Below are positions 12,614 to 25,580 of a stretch of 64,000 nt of DNA, in pieces (the first letter of the stretch is position 1; each line of letters begins with the position of its first letter). The stretch is from Augochlora pura. Its lineage: Eukaryota > Arthropoda > Insecta > Hymenoptera > Halictidae. The DNA is taken from contig NC_135772.1 in assembly GCF_028453695.1 (NCBI RefSeq), positions 14,198,001-14,262,000 of the forward strand, read 5' to 3'. Made by a program: the position numbers and the translations under genes. Under the pieces are notes generated by a model. It was not told the origin of the DNA. It saw nothing but the letters and a program-made list of their open reading frames with translations, and searched no databases.

Positions 12614-13165
12614 TCACTCAGACGATGACACGCTCGTTTCCTGCTCTTAAAAACTTTAGTCCCCGGGAAAATTAAATATTAATCAGCGGATTGGGAGCAC
12701 GTTTATGTGTCCACGGCATACTCGACTTCGCCGAACTTCGCGTTACTGCCAGCATACTGAGATTCTTTATAACGGCTTGTTCGAAAAATTTTTTTCCGAC
12801 CTTTCGTATGTCATTGTTGAACGTGAATAATTAAAAGTGTTTTCGTCAGTCGATCGGTGGTTGTTTAAGCTGTACTTTAACATGTAAAATAAGCAACCAA
12901 AATGGTGCAACTTTTTCAAAACTGCTCTAAATCGCGTCATCTTTTTACATTTTTTTATTCCAAATATTAACAAAATTAGAAAAATATATTTCAGTAATTA
13001 TCTAGCGAACTAGTACCTTTAACATTTACAAAAAAGACAAGTAATTTTTTAAGTCGGTTTAAAAAGGCTTATATCATTTTAAAAGTTGTGTGTTCACTTT
13101 CGCTCGTTATTGTATATTAGTAATGTTTTCCAAACGAAGAACCGACGTTGACAAAAGAAGACATT

Positions 13166-13312
13166 ACCTGTAGAGTAATGGAACCGATTACTGGGAGATG
13201 AGGTGGAGGCAATTGTTATGTCTTCGGTTTGTTGTCAGGTATAATGAACCTTATATTTATAGACTAAGGTGCATTAAACTTTTTAATTAAAAAATGCATC
13301 TTATTCGATAAA
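13166..13312. repeat. Dispersed repeat family B, copy 1
   Basis: The segment starting tagagtaatggaaccgatta aligns over roughly 105 bp with 24556-24660 (tagagtaatggagccggtta), including the later shared ataat-ttatatt portion. Beyond this it contains a foldback: aaggtgcattaaacttttt at 13265-13283 is nearly the reverse complement of the following aaaaaatgcatctt. The structure looks like a decayed non-autonomous transposon copy. Confidence 0.55.
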
Positions 13313-16300
13313 AATAAGCTAGCTATTGGTAATGCCACAGAAACAGATTCCACTGCCCTACATCGTTTGAGTTGGTAAACTGGAAACTAGGAACCATCCC
13401 TAGTCCTTTATTAAGCAACAAAGGGATATGAAAAAGCAGCGAAGCAGATACTTTTGTCTCCAAGGAAGCTAATATATCAAGACGATATTCTCTGACGAAC
13501 AGTGGACCTATTTGAAAGGGACAAAAAGTAAGTAAATTAACATAATTTCCTCAAGAGGGTCAGCCACCCCTAAATTTATATTACTCTAATTGATCGCAGG
13601 GGACTGATACTTCGAGGTATTAAAGGTAAGTCGGATGATTAAATTTACCAAGCGACCAACTGAGGTGATTTTCGATTAGATTTACGCTTTTCTAAATTCT
13701 ACATCTTGTATTGATCATGCTATCAGCATCAACCCGCGTCCGTGAAGTGATTTCACTGGCGCCATCTGTAGAGATTGTCCGCAGTGAGAGAAATCTCAAG
13801 GGCTCTAATAATCGGTTCACCTCCGGGTATTCGTTTCCGACGAGATCCGTGCGAATTTCTAAAAAATCATCGGGAAGAACAAATTGTTTAATATGATAAA
13901 CACTGGCACAATAACTGTGCCTATCTCGTAGACAAATAGAGTATCCTAGTATCCTGTGGAAAAGCAAATAAAATTGAAATTCCTCCCTTTTTCAACGAGA
14001 TTCGTCAAACTAACGGGCTCCAAAATGGTTATCGAGATTGCGAAGTTTATGAAGAATGTATTAGAAATTGGGATAAATTTTACGATAAAAACCGCCGTGC
14101 GTGTGAAGATACGAATGCTAGCCTAGTGTTAATTTTCTAGCCGGGGCTTCCATTGGAAACGTGACTAGGTCATCGAACAGCGTCGAAGTAACGGTAATAA
14201 AGGCTCTCGGTGGAGCTATGACTTCGCGTGTCGACCTCATTAAAATGTCAGGGCGACAACGTTACGGTAGAAAGGAGGGCCCGCCGCTTGGTCTACGAAA
14301 ATTATCGACGATGATGAGCAGACAACGAGACCAACTCGGCCGGAAACGCGGCATAATGGGACACGCTTGTCCTGCCCCGTTGAACCCCTACGATTCACGT
14401 ACGCAACTACCCCCTTTTGACGTACAACTGACGAGTCAAGCGAATTAAATATGAATAAGCGGAGCGCCGTGCGACCAACCGATTCTCATAGCTCGACCAC
14501 TTTTACCGGACAAATTACATTGCACTTGCGATGACAACGGGTAAACGGGGGACTGAATCAGCTTGCGGAACTTATCCAATCTTCGATGCAAAATCGTTAT
14601 ACAGTGTTATATATACAGTGTGTTATACAATCTAATTTATTCCATGAGGAAAAATCGTACAATAATAAAACTTAAATCATTTTGAAACGAGAGGCTTCTA
14701 TTTTCCAAATTTCACGCTTTTCCATAAGATGAGTTTATATGACATATCGATCAGAAATCTAACAACAAGCTCTCCTTAGAAGATGCCACGAATTGAATCG
14801 TTGAATACAATTTAACTTCGGAATCATTGGAAAATTTGTTGGTGACTGTATCTACTTATTCTTAAAGATTAAAAAAATATTTTTAAGAAGTTTATGGAAA
14901 TACTTTTATTTTATATTTCATAATTTCTGGTTTGTATTTTACAAATTGAAACATTATTCGATCATTCAGATTCTAGATTCATTAAAACGGTGGCGTTAAT
15001 CTTGACATATTTTGAAATTGTGTAACATGGTCCATCCGAGCTATCAAGATTTGTAATTTAATTAATCAAGAAAAAGAAAATCCCATGTTAAGAAGAATTT
15101 CTCCCAAAGCGATCAATCAGCCGGCTCGAGATTACAGGCGAAAGCAACCGGAAGAAAAGTTGCACCCCCGGTGCTTTCTTCGTCCGGTTCCTTCGTTCCT
15201 CCAGAGAACTCTTGGTTCTCAGGGAACACGAGCCGGCCACGCTTAATTCCAGCTAATTAATAAACTTTTACCATCTCCGTGTTTGTACCCTGCCGACGCA
15301 CCCCCGGTACCCTCCTCCACGAAGCGTTCGAATTCATCTCCTAACCAGTTCGTCTCAAAGGGTGGCTTTACTGTTCGTTCACTTGCGGCCCTTTTCCCAC
15401 CCCCCGCCTTCCGCGCCACGGCTTGGCGCCCTCTCTCTTTCTCTTTTAACGTCACCCTTTCGAGAGCGAGTTTAACCGGCTTCAAAGACACCGTACAATC
15501 ATCCGCCTTCCGCTAGACGAAGTTCAAAGGCCGGATCTTCCGGCTCCCGCCTACCACGAACCAGGTTTTTTTCTCCTCGAATGGAAAACGGCTTTCGTGT
15601 CGCAGAATCCTCCGCTGGATTTCTGGAACTCCTGTTTTCCGGATTAATTCGAGAAAGATATTACGAAGACGGTAGGTAGGGTCGATGAGACAGACATCGT
15701 TGCGTTACCCCACGCCGCGAATTCTTATTACAGTTTCTATAAATACTGATTCTAGCGTGCGCTTTCAACCCCCTCCCGAGTAATAAATCGGATTCGTAAT
15801 GGAGATATTAAAAAGCATCTACAAACTTCTTATTTTAATGAAATATTATTTGTCTTCTTTATCTCTAAATAGAATTGTGAATTTTTCGAATAGAAAATTA
15901 TTATAGATCAAAAATCGAATCACTATTAACAATCTCGTTTTGTTTTGTCATTAAAGTTTTTATGAGAAGAACGTCTACAATGAGAGGTCCCCAGGACAGA
16001 CGTTGACTGTTCGATGACATTCCGGACAGTTGTAGAGTTTTTAAAACTGAACGTAATGATATTCGGTTTGGGGTGCAGACGGCTCAGAGTTTTTGAGGTA
16101 TTTAATATGAAAGTCGTTAGTAACAAAGCCAGAAAGATAAGCTGGATTTCAGGCCCAGGCACCGTGAGCTGCAGGGGGTGGAAATTGTCGGAGAAGTATT
16201 CACAAGTGGCGGAGCGAGGGAGAAGAACCTATGAGAAGCCTCATCACTCACTCCCAATCCTAAAGTTCTCCCTCTATTATTCCTCCACCACACGGCGCGC

Positions 16301-16314
16301 GTCCTTTAACGTTT

Positions 16315-16374
16315 GTAATCGTGGGCGTAATCGTGGTCATAATCGTAAGTGTAAGCGTAATCTTGTAATCTGTC
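16315..16374. repeat. Degenerate 12-bp tandem repeat, 5 units
   Basis: Successive 12-bp units read gtaatcgtgggc, gtaatcgtggtc, ataatcgtaagt, gtaagcgtaatc and ttgtaatctgtc. The first three keep an AATCGT core. Unit divergence increases to the right. Confidence 0.7.
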
Positions 16375-16779
16375 GCGTTCTGCCTTGTAGCCTGTCAATG
16401 GGTCCTTTTATTAACATTTAGAGCTACGATAAAAGCTGTACTAGCTGAAAGCTGACTCTATTACAGTTTATATATTCTTCTCCGCAAATTCTCATATTTA
16501 ATCTTTTTGTACACCTCGCGTGGCAGCTTTTAAACAAAATGAACAACGAAAGTAACGCGCATGGTGATTTTACGCAATTTCTCCTGTCTAATGAATAAAT
16601 AATGATAAATATACATAATATAGGTCACCGATGAATCCTACGCCACACGGATCGCGTTAATTCGCAACTCCAAAATCGTTCATCGGCCGTGATACGAATA
16701 CCAATCGTAATAATTAATACAAAATAAATTCGATGTAGTCGCGATCGATTCTATCCCCGTAGCGTCGGTGCCCGTTGTA

Positions 16780-17080
16780 TCGTTGTTTCGTGGGATCGAA
16801 TAAGAGGGGGCGGAACGACGTAAAAGCATGCCGCGTTAGGTCTGGGTTAGGTTATTTGTGCCCGAGCGTGCGCGCTCGCCAGTGTGTAAATCACGTCTCT
16901 GAAGTCGGGTTTATTAGCGACTAGGCGACCGGCGATGTTTGCTCGGCAATAGACGGCGAGGAAAGAAGGGCACGGGGCCCCGTGGCGTAACGGAGACACC
17001 AACTTCAGGATCCTCGACCGAAATACTCGCGCGCGCGCTCGCTCGCTCGCACGCCGCCGCCCTATAATAACTGTCGCTTT
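16780..17080. other. CpG-rich island-like segment
   Basis: CpG dinucleotides are dense (for example gagcgtgcgcgctcg near 16864 and gcgcgcgcgctcgctcgctc near 17028), unlike the AT-rich flanks. It may be a promoter or an unmethylated island, but no reading frame or known RNA starts here that I can support. Confidence 0.4.
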
Positions 17081-17922
17081 GTGTGTCGGTCGAAATTATG
17101 TCCTAATAAAGGTTTTACGGGGCCGTTCGACCGGATAATATACCGGGTCGCCTCTTGCCCCGTTAATTACACTGGCAGTTCACTGATGCTTAATGCGAAT
17201 CAATGATTAACAGTTACGTTCGACAGACGCGATTGTCAATTACAGTTGACGATTCAGTTTTTCAACCCTTGCGCTATGACTACGAGTCACGCTCGTGATC
17301 GAGATTTCATGCGTGATCCGTTAAGTATGAATGATGGTCCATTACTTTTTAGTCGGAACAAACTTTGACATTGTGTTATCAATATCTGCGAATGAAAGTA
17401 AATTGAAACGTACAAATTATGGGGCAGCGAATATAGGGCAATGATATAGGTGGTGTATAGGGTGACGAAGAGTTTTAATAATAATAACTTGTTAAACATG
17501 AATTTGTTGTTCTTTTAGGTCGGACTGGAATTCTGCTCTCCTGTCATTAATATCTATAAGTAGTAAATATAAATATAAATTTTCTTTCTCTTCTACAAAA
17601 TACTATTACAATCTAAAGCGTCCTAATCGTTGTAGCTTTGAAAATAATGGCACGGTAGGGGGTTAAGGATGTGCTAACTAACGAAGCTGTGGAAGAAATC
17701 ATAGCGCGTGTAATTAACGTATTGACTGCCGAACCTTCGTCCCGAGAAAATACATAAAATGAAAGCCATTTTAAATTGACTAAACTGGCAGTCTATTCGA
17801 TTGGCAGAATTGGCAGGAATTCAAGATTGTTACAAAACCAAATTGGATATGATCTTAGGCTATAGTATAGCATATGAAGTGGACTCGGACTCCTCACAAT
17901 TGTCAACTAGCAAACAAAAATG

Positions 17923-18046
17923 GACAATTCGGGAAGAGGAGATACGATTATTCGAGCTCCGCGTCTCGTTTTTATAGTTCTTGGCAAACGACGACTATCA
18001 AGCCGTCAGGCTCGAATAATCGTATTTCAATTAACCCAAATTGTCT
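17923..18046. repeat. Hairpin repeat family A, copy 2 (MITE-like)
   Basis: Perfect 16-bp inverted arms lie at 17942-17957 (atacgattattcgagc) and 18010-18025 (gctcgaataatcgtat). The loop shares tttttatagtt...caa.cgacg.ctat with copy 1 at 3182-3295, and the left flank gacaatt...gag is also shared. This is the better preserved of the two copies. No reading frame of note is present. Confidence 0.65.
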
Positions 18047-20089
18047 ACTACTGTCTACTAGCCGAGGAGAGGATTCGCTGTATTCATTGCTTTTCACAAG
18101 AAAAAGATATTCAATTCTGAAGAAACGAACGATTATAAAATTACCGAACAGAAAAAGCACCAGCATTACGTGTCTTGAACAGGTTCATCAATTATTTGGC
18201 GGCCATGATCGCCGGTAGCACGCGCTCGGACGCTCTCGATGTCCACAGCGGCGTTTCCGGTCACGTGACCGGGCCGGACATCGACAGGGTCAAACGGTAG
18301 GGCTGTCCTCGTTTATCAGAAGGAAGCCGCGTGCCGGCGACGCGTAATTACACGTCCGCCTTACGTTACACACTATTTGCATCGAATTTTCCCCGAACAA
18401 GCAAACACGTCCCTGGACATTAATTAGAGGCCAGGCGGCGCAGGCAATTTATTCGGTCGGTGGCTCGTGGCCCGCGCGATGGAATCTCTTGACTTTCCCA
18501 CGAAACGGAGGATACACCGCGCCGCTGCCCCATTTGCCGAACTCAAATATTAGACTGTCGTATAAGGGGGATGAGACGTTGTTTTTATTCATTTTTGCTT
18601 GGATTCCGTCCGTGTTATCTGTTAGGACATTGTTCCCTAACTATCCTCCGGTCGCGATCTTTTTCTAAGGAAGCCAAACATTTCTAATAGGAAAGGAACA
18701 CAGTAGACAGTGTTACCCACTGAGCGGAGTTTTATAAATCCATAAGGACACGCTAGAAATTCCATAGAAAAATATGAAAAATTCACGGATCCACGGATGT
18801 ACTTTTATAGATGTCTGTAAACTAAAGCTAGAAAAGCAATAAATTATAAACAATTATTATATATACAAAAAATCTCTGGATACGTAAACAAGGTAAAAAA
18901 TCCGTAGTTCTGAGGAATAGTCCGGGGCGGTGATATATGACAATGACTATAATACTCTCCAAAAATTTTGCTATTATATTTGCATAAGTTTCTACAGGTT
19001 AGCTAGAAATGCACGAAATTTTACGAGTCTATCGAATGTATAAAAATGTTCCATTATCGATTTTGCATTCCACAGTCCCTGAAACGATGAAACTGTTTTC
19101 TAAAAACGTTATTAAATAAACCTATTCGCTGTTGTAAATGCAAAATATCGAACGAATACAGCTGCGTATTTTCTTTGTGATATTACAATCGATCATCAAG
19201 ACGTCTATATTATTCAGAGACATAGGTGGAGGGTGGCAGGTTCTCCGACGGTATTTCCAAGGTGCACTGGAAAAGTTTAGATCGACCGGTCGATGTATTA
19301 TTCAAGCTCGCGCAGCCGGGAACAACGGTAATTAGCACTTTAGTAGGGCGTGAGCGATCGATTAAGAATGTTTAAACTAAAAACGGGGAGCGAAAAGTGG
19401 AGAGGCACTCGGCCGTTTGGCCGGCGAGCCGGTGTCGCTTTAAATCGACACACGTACACCTCTCTACATATATCTAACGAGCAACTAGGTATATTTGCCA
19501 GACATAAACGGGATGGCGCGGAGTACCATAGGGTTGTGGCAGCCGGGATATCTATGCCGCCCGACTACCCTGTAATAATAGGCACTCGCTCAAATATTTC
19601 CCGGTTAAATATTTGATCCCGTTTTTATACCATTTATTAAAAGCCGCAAGTGAAACGGCGACGCACGCGCCTTACTACGAAATCTGCCGCCGCGATCGTT
19701 CCCCAAACGCTGAAAACGCTGGATTCCGGATAACTAGAGGCCCCCGCTTATTAGAATTTAGATTGCCTCCGCATACGCTCACCGTATCTGCGATTCAACG
19801 TATCAAACTTTGCAACACGTGGACCGGAAATTCGTGTTAGCGCGGATATGAACGTTTCATCCGAACCGAATATTCGACGATTTTTTCCAGTCATCAGAGT
19901 AAACAGTTGTCTCTCATTTTTTTTTTTTTCAAATCCCGACGGAGACACGTGTACAGCGGCACCAGAATGCCTCCGTACATTAAATTTCTGATTTTTTCGA
20001 AAATTCTCGGCAGTCGAACCGTTACAATTTCGTGAGAGCGAGACGTGCGGTAATGAACAGCCACAATTCATTGTTCACTTTCTATAACG

Positions 20090-20118
<29 letters not shown>
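20090..20118. repeat. TA dinucleotide microsatellite
   Basis: A perfect (TA)n run of about 14 units. Confidence 0.95.
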
Positions 20119-20121
<3 letters not shown>

Positions 20122-21599
20122 TTAACAGTTTTCGAAGATACTGGTAAATGAAACATCCTTAAAAATATTACGAGAATTCCCACATTTCTCTGACAAGCAA
20201 AAGATACTTCGCGGCACAAATTAAATTACGAAAAATATCTACAATAATAAAAAAATAAATAAATATCTACAATCAAATATTAAAGCAATCCTGTCGGCGA
20301 CTATGAGAATGAGGGATTAAATAAATTCGGATTATAACGATTCTCCGAGGCACAACAAATTCCGGGAGATTAATGGTGTCAATCGAGCAATACACCGGCT
20401 TCTATTCCTCTCTTCATCTTCATAATAAATCCTCGTCCGATTAATAAATCGCCGTTGCAACGTTTACACGGTTAATACAACATCGCGGATGCTTTGCTTT
20501 CTTATGAGTCTAATATTGACTCGCGATCGATTTTACGATTTTTCCAGACCTAACCCCCACGGGCGTAATGCACACTTTTTTTCACAAGATTGCATTACTC
20601 TCCCATTACCCGTGTTGACTCAATTTCGTTCCTACGTCTGTCCAGTCAATATTATCCCACGACTGCCGGTCCAATAAAATTTTGTCCAACTTCCGCGAAT
20701 CTACTTTTATACGACGTTCTTCAAACACATTAAGCAACGCGATCGTCTTTTCATTCCGCGCGAACATCATAAACGAATAGAAGTTTGCAAAATGATCCTA
20801 TCGGCGACAAAAAAAACTCTGATTTCGGATAACGTTACGAAGAAATTTCGTGGCAACATAATTATCTAAACCAACGATTTACAGAATGTTGACACTTAAA
20901 TGGCCGTATATTATTTACTAAAGGTTTACTCTAAGACTGATAAATTTCGAAAGAATTAAAATTTTTGATGTTTACAACACAAGTTAAAGATTTATTTAAT
21001 TGCTGTCGCAAAATCTGTTAATTGTAACAATAAACTGGTACAAAAGTTGTCTAATTATACATTACCTAAAACTAATCTCTGTAGCACCCAAACAAAATTT
21101 AGACCACTTGGCCCAATTATAAAAAAGTTATTCCATTTATTAAAAATTGTAGGAATGCTTTGTACACCGGCTGCAACTTTTCCGACCAACAGCATAATCC
21201 ACTAATAAAATACATAACTACTCTAATTATCAGTTTCGTAGTACTCCCGACGTTTACTACTCGACAGAAAAAGAAAAAGAAGTACAACATAACTCTATCA
21301 TCGGAGAGTTGTTCCGCAACCATTCCAGAATTCCAGACTCCCGCTGCAGCTTCGAAACGATCACAGTGAAGCCTTGCAAAGTGCAACGGAATAAAAAGAG
21401 AGTCCAAACAGCCAGAGACACGCAATTCCAGTCGGTGCATCCACTCCGAGAAGAGTAATCGAGCAGGGCTCTTCCTCCGTCATCCGAATCAAGAGACCGA
21501 ACTTGCCCGATACGAAAAAGAACCGCTGATAACGATGTCCGGCTCTGTCGCCGTCGATTCAAAACAGAGTGGAGGAGCGGCGGTAAAAAAGCGAAAACC

Positions 21600-21600
21600 A

Positions 21601-21640
<40 letters not shown>
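21600..21640. repeat. AAAG tetranucleotide microsatellite
   Basis: About ten AAAG units in perfect register, in a wider purine-rich stretch to 21680. Confidence 0.95.
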
Positions 21641-22082
21641 GAGCAAGCAAAAAGATAGGAATAAAAAGAGGAGAGAGATCGCTGGAAACGTAAAGCTGCC
21701 TTGTACAAAGCGCACGAATTCGAGTCGATCCCCGACTCTTCTCTGATAGGTACACGAGGCGCTTGGGAACCACGCATAGACCGCCCACCAACCCGGACGA
21801 GAGAGCTTTTTTCCTTTTTCCGCCTTTCTTTTTCTGTTTCAAAGCGGCACCGACCCGGAGCGATTCCTCGATAAGTGATCTCGCCGTATTACCTAGATTA
21901 CCATCGACGCTGAACCACCGGCATCCACCGGGCTCAATGGTCAGGCACGGTCAATATATTCGCGGTGGATGGAGGAAAGGGTGCGAGGGGGTGGCTCGCA
22001 AGGGGTTGCACGATGTAGGATCGCGAGGGTGCGGGGAACCAGGAAACGGAGCTAACGGTGGAGAACCGACGAGAGAGTGAGC

Positions 22083-22083
<1 letters not shown>

Positions 22084-22113
<30 letters not shown>

Positions 22114-22160
22114 ATCGAGAGAGGAGTGACAGAGAGAGAAAAAGAGCGAGAGAGTGAGAG
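22084..22160. repeat. GA microsatellite and purine-rich tract
   Basis: A perfect GA run at about 22084-22103 continues as interrupted GAGA/GAGG sequence to 22160. GAGAG is the core bound by the insect GAGA factor, but a microsatellite origin explains the run equally well. Confidence 0.8.
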
Positions 22161-23479
22161 GGGCGAAAGAGAGGAAGACGGGTTGCACGATCGAGGGGGA
22201 GTGGCGCAAACATTTGCCTGCCGCCCGGTAAATTAAAAGCACACAGAGAGGAGAGAATAGAAACGAGAGGAGAGTGAGTAAGTGAATGAACGAACGAGTG
22301 AGGGATCGTAGGTGGCCATCGCTTTCTCCTCCACCTTTCTCCTTGTCCCTACTCGCCCCCGCATCGCTTTCCAACCCGAATCTCGGTCCGACCGCTTCGC
22401 CAGACACTCTCCTGTGTACCTCGGTCCGCAACAAACTCGAAATTCACTGGAAAAATTGTTCGATTAGGCGGCCGATCCCGGCCTGGGCCTCTCTCTCTCT
22501 CTCTCGCGCGCGCTCGCGCGTTCGCTCTGGCTTCTCGCTTCTCACAGCGAAACCGCCTGGGACGTGCCGCGCGGATCGAAACGATGCACGGCGATCGTCG
22601 ACGATCCTCGTAGGGGGCTGCGCCGCATTTTTTTCGAAATCGTGTCGATCCGCAACGGCGGCCGAGTTTTTTCATTATACTTCATTAAAATTGCACGCCC
22701 ACTGCGGGGTACGCCGTTGTGAGCCCGGCTGGCCGCTCGGCTTTTTCATTTGCCGCCTCGTTACAACGCGGGGAACGACAAACAACACTGTTTTCCGACG
22801 TTTGTTGAAAGTAATTTGCAACGTTCTGCGGTGTGACGGAGAATCGTAACAGCGACCTCTCGATCAAGTATTACCGCAACGCCGATGTTTTATCGAGAAA
22901 GACACGTTTATTTAATTGAGACAATTGAGTGCTCGGCTTCTGCAAATGCCGCGCCCAATTGCAGATTTGAATCGAGTCGCGAGCCGTGCAGGTTTACGTT
23001 TCTTGAATATTGTCGTCGTTTTTAATAAATGGTCGAAAAGATAGCGCGCGAACGAAGCCCGTTTTATTCCAACTAGAAAACATTGAGAATAGTCAAAATA
23101 CCTTTAGTTTCGAGCAAGTATTGCAATATTTACTCCATTTCTTATCAAGAATATTTTATAATATCTCTTTGCGTTATTGAAACCATAAACTATTAGAATC
23201 AAAATGAGAAAGAGTCACAGGATAACGATTATTTCGTCCAGTCAAATGTCTTGAATTACAAATAATAATAAAAAGATCATTGAAAAAATGTTTGTCCTGT
23301 CGATAACTTTATTGACGACAGTTGTAACATATTTTCAAAAATATTTCAATTAAAACAAATCACTGCGTCTATTAACTTTTTCATTAATGATTCAAGTACA
23401 ATCCGTACGAACTTTTCACAGTATCTGATATTAGTTAAAAGCAAAAATTATGCAGATAACATTTTCTTATATTATTACA

Positions 23480-23650
23480 AATATCACAATGACATTTAAG
23501 GGGGCAACATTATTGTCCAATATTAATATAAATAACAATAACATTCGAAGTGAACGAGATTGCCGCTTAATGTCAAAATTGGACAACAGGATTGCTCAAT
23601 ATTATTTTATACAACAATAACGTTTAAAGACGGCAACACGATTGTCTGTG
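23480..23650. repeat. Degenerate tandem repeat, about 3 diverged copies
   Basis: A motif of the form ggcaaca-attgt(c)-caatatta...acaataac(a/g)tttaag recurs at 23503 and 23582, with partial copies at 23480-23502 and 23632-23650. The spacing is not uniform (about 79 bp, then 50 bp), so it is a decayed local duplication rather than a clean satellite. Confidence 0.5.
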
Positions 23651-23888
23651 CCTGTTCAAAATGGTCGCTCTTAAGAAATCAAGCCGCTTCAACCACCCTT
23701 TGAGTCACGAAGAACTGTATACAAGTCGCTCGATCAACCCCCGACGAGTGTCGCGTTGACAGTGCGCGGGATGATCGCGCGAAAATCAAGTTCTCGGTTC
23801 TTATCGCGTGTCATTGCCTTCCTCGTCCCGCTTTGTCTCTCAATCGGCCGCTTTTATGATTCGTTTGGCTCCCTTCGCGACGTACGAC

Positions 23889-23925
23889 CTCTCTCTCTCT
23901 CTCTCTCTCTCTCCCTCTCTCTCCT
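23889..23925. repeat. CT dinucleotide microsatellite
   Basis: A (CT)n run with one CC interruption, inside a pyrimidine-rich stretch to 23995. Confidence 0.9.
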
Positions 23926-24110
23926 TCCCCACCCCGCCCTCTTCTCCCCCTCTTGCTTTTTCTCTATCCCTTTCCTTCTCTTTCTCTCGTTCGGCCATCA
24001 AACGTTCGCTTGGATATGCATGTCGTTTGCGGCGAAGGGATGGAGCGGGTTGGTAGTGCGAGCCTCTCTGTGTTGACAGGTAAATATTTGTCGCGGCATA
24101 CACCACCACC

Positions 24111-24140
24111 GTCAACCACCGTCGACCACCGTCAACCGCC
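24111..24140. repeat. 10-bp minisatellite, 3 units
   Basis: The units gtcaaccacc, gtcgaccacc and gtcaaccgcc follow a CACCACCACC lead-in. Confidence 0.8.
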
Positions 24141-24177
24141 ACTACCATCGTCTCCGCGCTCGCGCCCCCCAACCCCA

Positions 24178-24193
24178 CCCCCCCCCCCCCCCC
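24178..24193. repeat. Poly-C run (16 C)
   Basis: Sixteen consecutive C after a C-rich segment. Confidence 0.9.
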
Positions 24194-24555
24194 ACCGGTT
24201 CCCCTGCTCGCCCACCGCCACTTCCGTTAACGGTATCTCCTTTTCCCCATTTTCACGCGGCTACTAAAGATACCGGTGTCTCGAGTCATCGATCGTACAA
24301 CTGAACGCTGACAAAATACTTCTTCGTAATTCTGATCACCTCGTCTGCTCTTCCACGAGCGTCCATACAGCCGGTTGCCTATTTCAATATTTTCTTCGAC
24401 TTAAACAAATAGATACGTCTTTTCATATTCTTGTGAAAATGGGGCGCTTTGAACGCGTGCATTTATATTTTCAGCGCGGATACATATTTACTTAAAACCC
24501 CATCCGTACTTCGGGTCATTTCGACACATTTGTCATCGATCACAAACATGTAAAT

Positions 24556-24660
24556 AGTAGAGTAATGGAGCCGGTTACTGTGGGGTGTATCAGTTGCCGT
24601 GTCATTAGTGTGTTTTCGGGCATAATTTACTTTATATTATCGAATAAGATGTACTAAATA
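24556..24660. repeat. Dispersed repeat family B, copy 2
   Basis: Aligns in the same orientation with 13170-13280: tagagtaatgg(a/g)(a/g)cc(g/a)(g/a)ttactg at the start and cataattt/ataatgaa plus ttatatt near the end. It ends in cgaataagatg, which occurs inverted just after copy 1. I estimate identity at roughly two thirds by eye. Confidence 0.5.
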
Positions 24661-25497
24661 CCTTTATCCTTTTATTTTGTTTATATTTTGATGAAAGGAA
24701 TTCTTTTATTTTGTTTATTTGTAGGAAACATTTCCATAGTCCTCTAACAGCCATCATTTAAGAAAAGAATCACTGTTCAGCTTTGTAGGCATAACATGCA
24801 GCCAGTTTTTCTAGAATCTTCATTACTGACTATTAATTAATGATTGTAGATCATTAAATATTCACGCCTTAATTTAGAAATGATTAATTAATTAATGATC
24901 ACGATCGCTGTGATTACGTTTCATTGACGTTTCAATCATTTACGAAAACAATCACAAGACAATAAACTGTCATGATAGCAATTACGTTAACTATTTAAGT
25001 ATAACCTAGAACAGCCCTTTGCAGAACTAGGATGACCCCGCCAATTTGTTCTGGTTGAAAAACATGTCGCCGAAGGCCGCATGCGCCGGCATTGTTGCTG
25101 CGATGTCCCCTTGACTTCTTAACGCGGTACTCGAAGAGTTAATTAAGAAGTTCTCTGGTTGGAGATCAGTCAACAGACATCATACTCGGAGGTGGTGCGA
25201 GCGAATGCGGAACGCGGCACCGGAAACCCGGGGAAAAAGGAATCGGAGGGAGTGAAATGGAACGCAATCGAGTCTTTGTTGCGCTTTTACCTGTACCCCG
25301 ACTAGGCCCGCCACTGTCTGCCCGTGTTTGTCCCGCGCAAACTTTGTTTTTACAAATAGAACCACATGTTCCTCCGTTCACCCTCTAACCCGCTACCCAT
25401 TCTCTTTCACTCCCCCCCACACACCTTTCCGCATCCCCCGCAACCGTTTTCTCCCTCTGTCGTTCTTCCCCTCTTCTTCTCTTTCTCCCATCCTACG

Positions 25498-25511
25498 TCT
25501 CTCTCTCTCCC

Positions 25512-25542
<31 letters not shown>

Positions 25543-25580
25543 TTCTCTCTGCTCTCTTTCTCTCTCCCTCTCTGTCTTTC
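25498..25580. repeat. CT microsatellite, compound
   Basis: About 80 bp of interrupted CT repeats within a pyrimidine-rich stretch from 25370 to 25610. Confidence 0.9.

Larger units (their letters stand above)
8800..12700. other. GC-rich, low-complexity non-coding region
   Basis: This stretch is markedly richer in G and C than its surroundings. It alternates between purine-rich (10,270-10,950) and pyrimidine-rich (9,330-9,500; 12,060-12,240) strand-biased segments, with homopolymer runs of 16 G and 23 C. Long reading frames such as 10627-11337 arise because stop codons are rare in GC-rich purine repeats; their translations are Arg/Glu or Pro/Ser low complexity. The composition would fit a promoter or CpG-island-like region. 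A TATA-like box at its right end (12294) is the only promoter-type signal I can point to. Confidence 0.5.
12700..16780. other. Non-coding block
   Basis: No conserved coding exon was found. The block contains copy 1 of dispersed repeat family B (about 13166-13312) and a degenerate 12-bp tandem repeat at 16315-16374. The remaining reading frames are short (under 140 residues) and show no recognisable similarity. Confidence 0.55.
17080..24300. other. Non-coding block with microsatellites and repeat copies
   Basis: No conserved exon found. The block holds hairpin repeat family A copy 2 (17923-18046), a TA repeat (20090-20118), an AAAG repeat (21600-21640), GA/CT tracts near 22084 and 23889, a degenerate tandem repeat at 23480-23650, a 10-bp minisatellite at 24111-24140 and a poly-C run at 24178-24193. 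Apparent reading frames at 21489-22849 are artefacts of the purine/pyrimidine strand bias. Confidence 0.55.

Noticed and set aside
23855..23880. Partial match to miR-375 (ttcgtttggctc)
   Set aside because: The seed positions do not match and no hairpin precursor is evident. A chance 12-mer.
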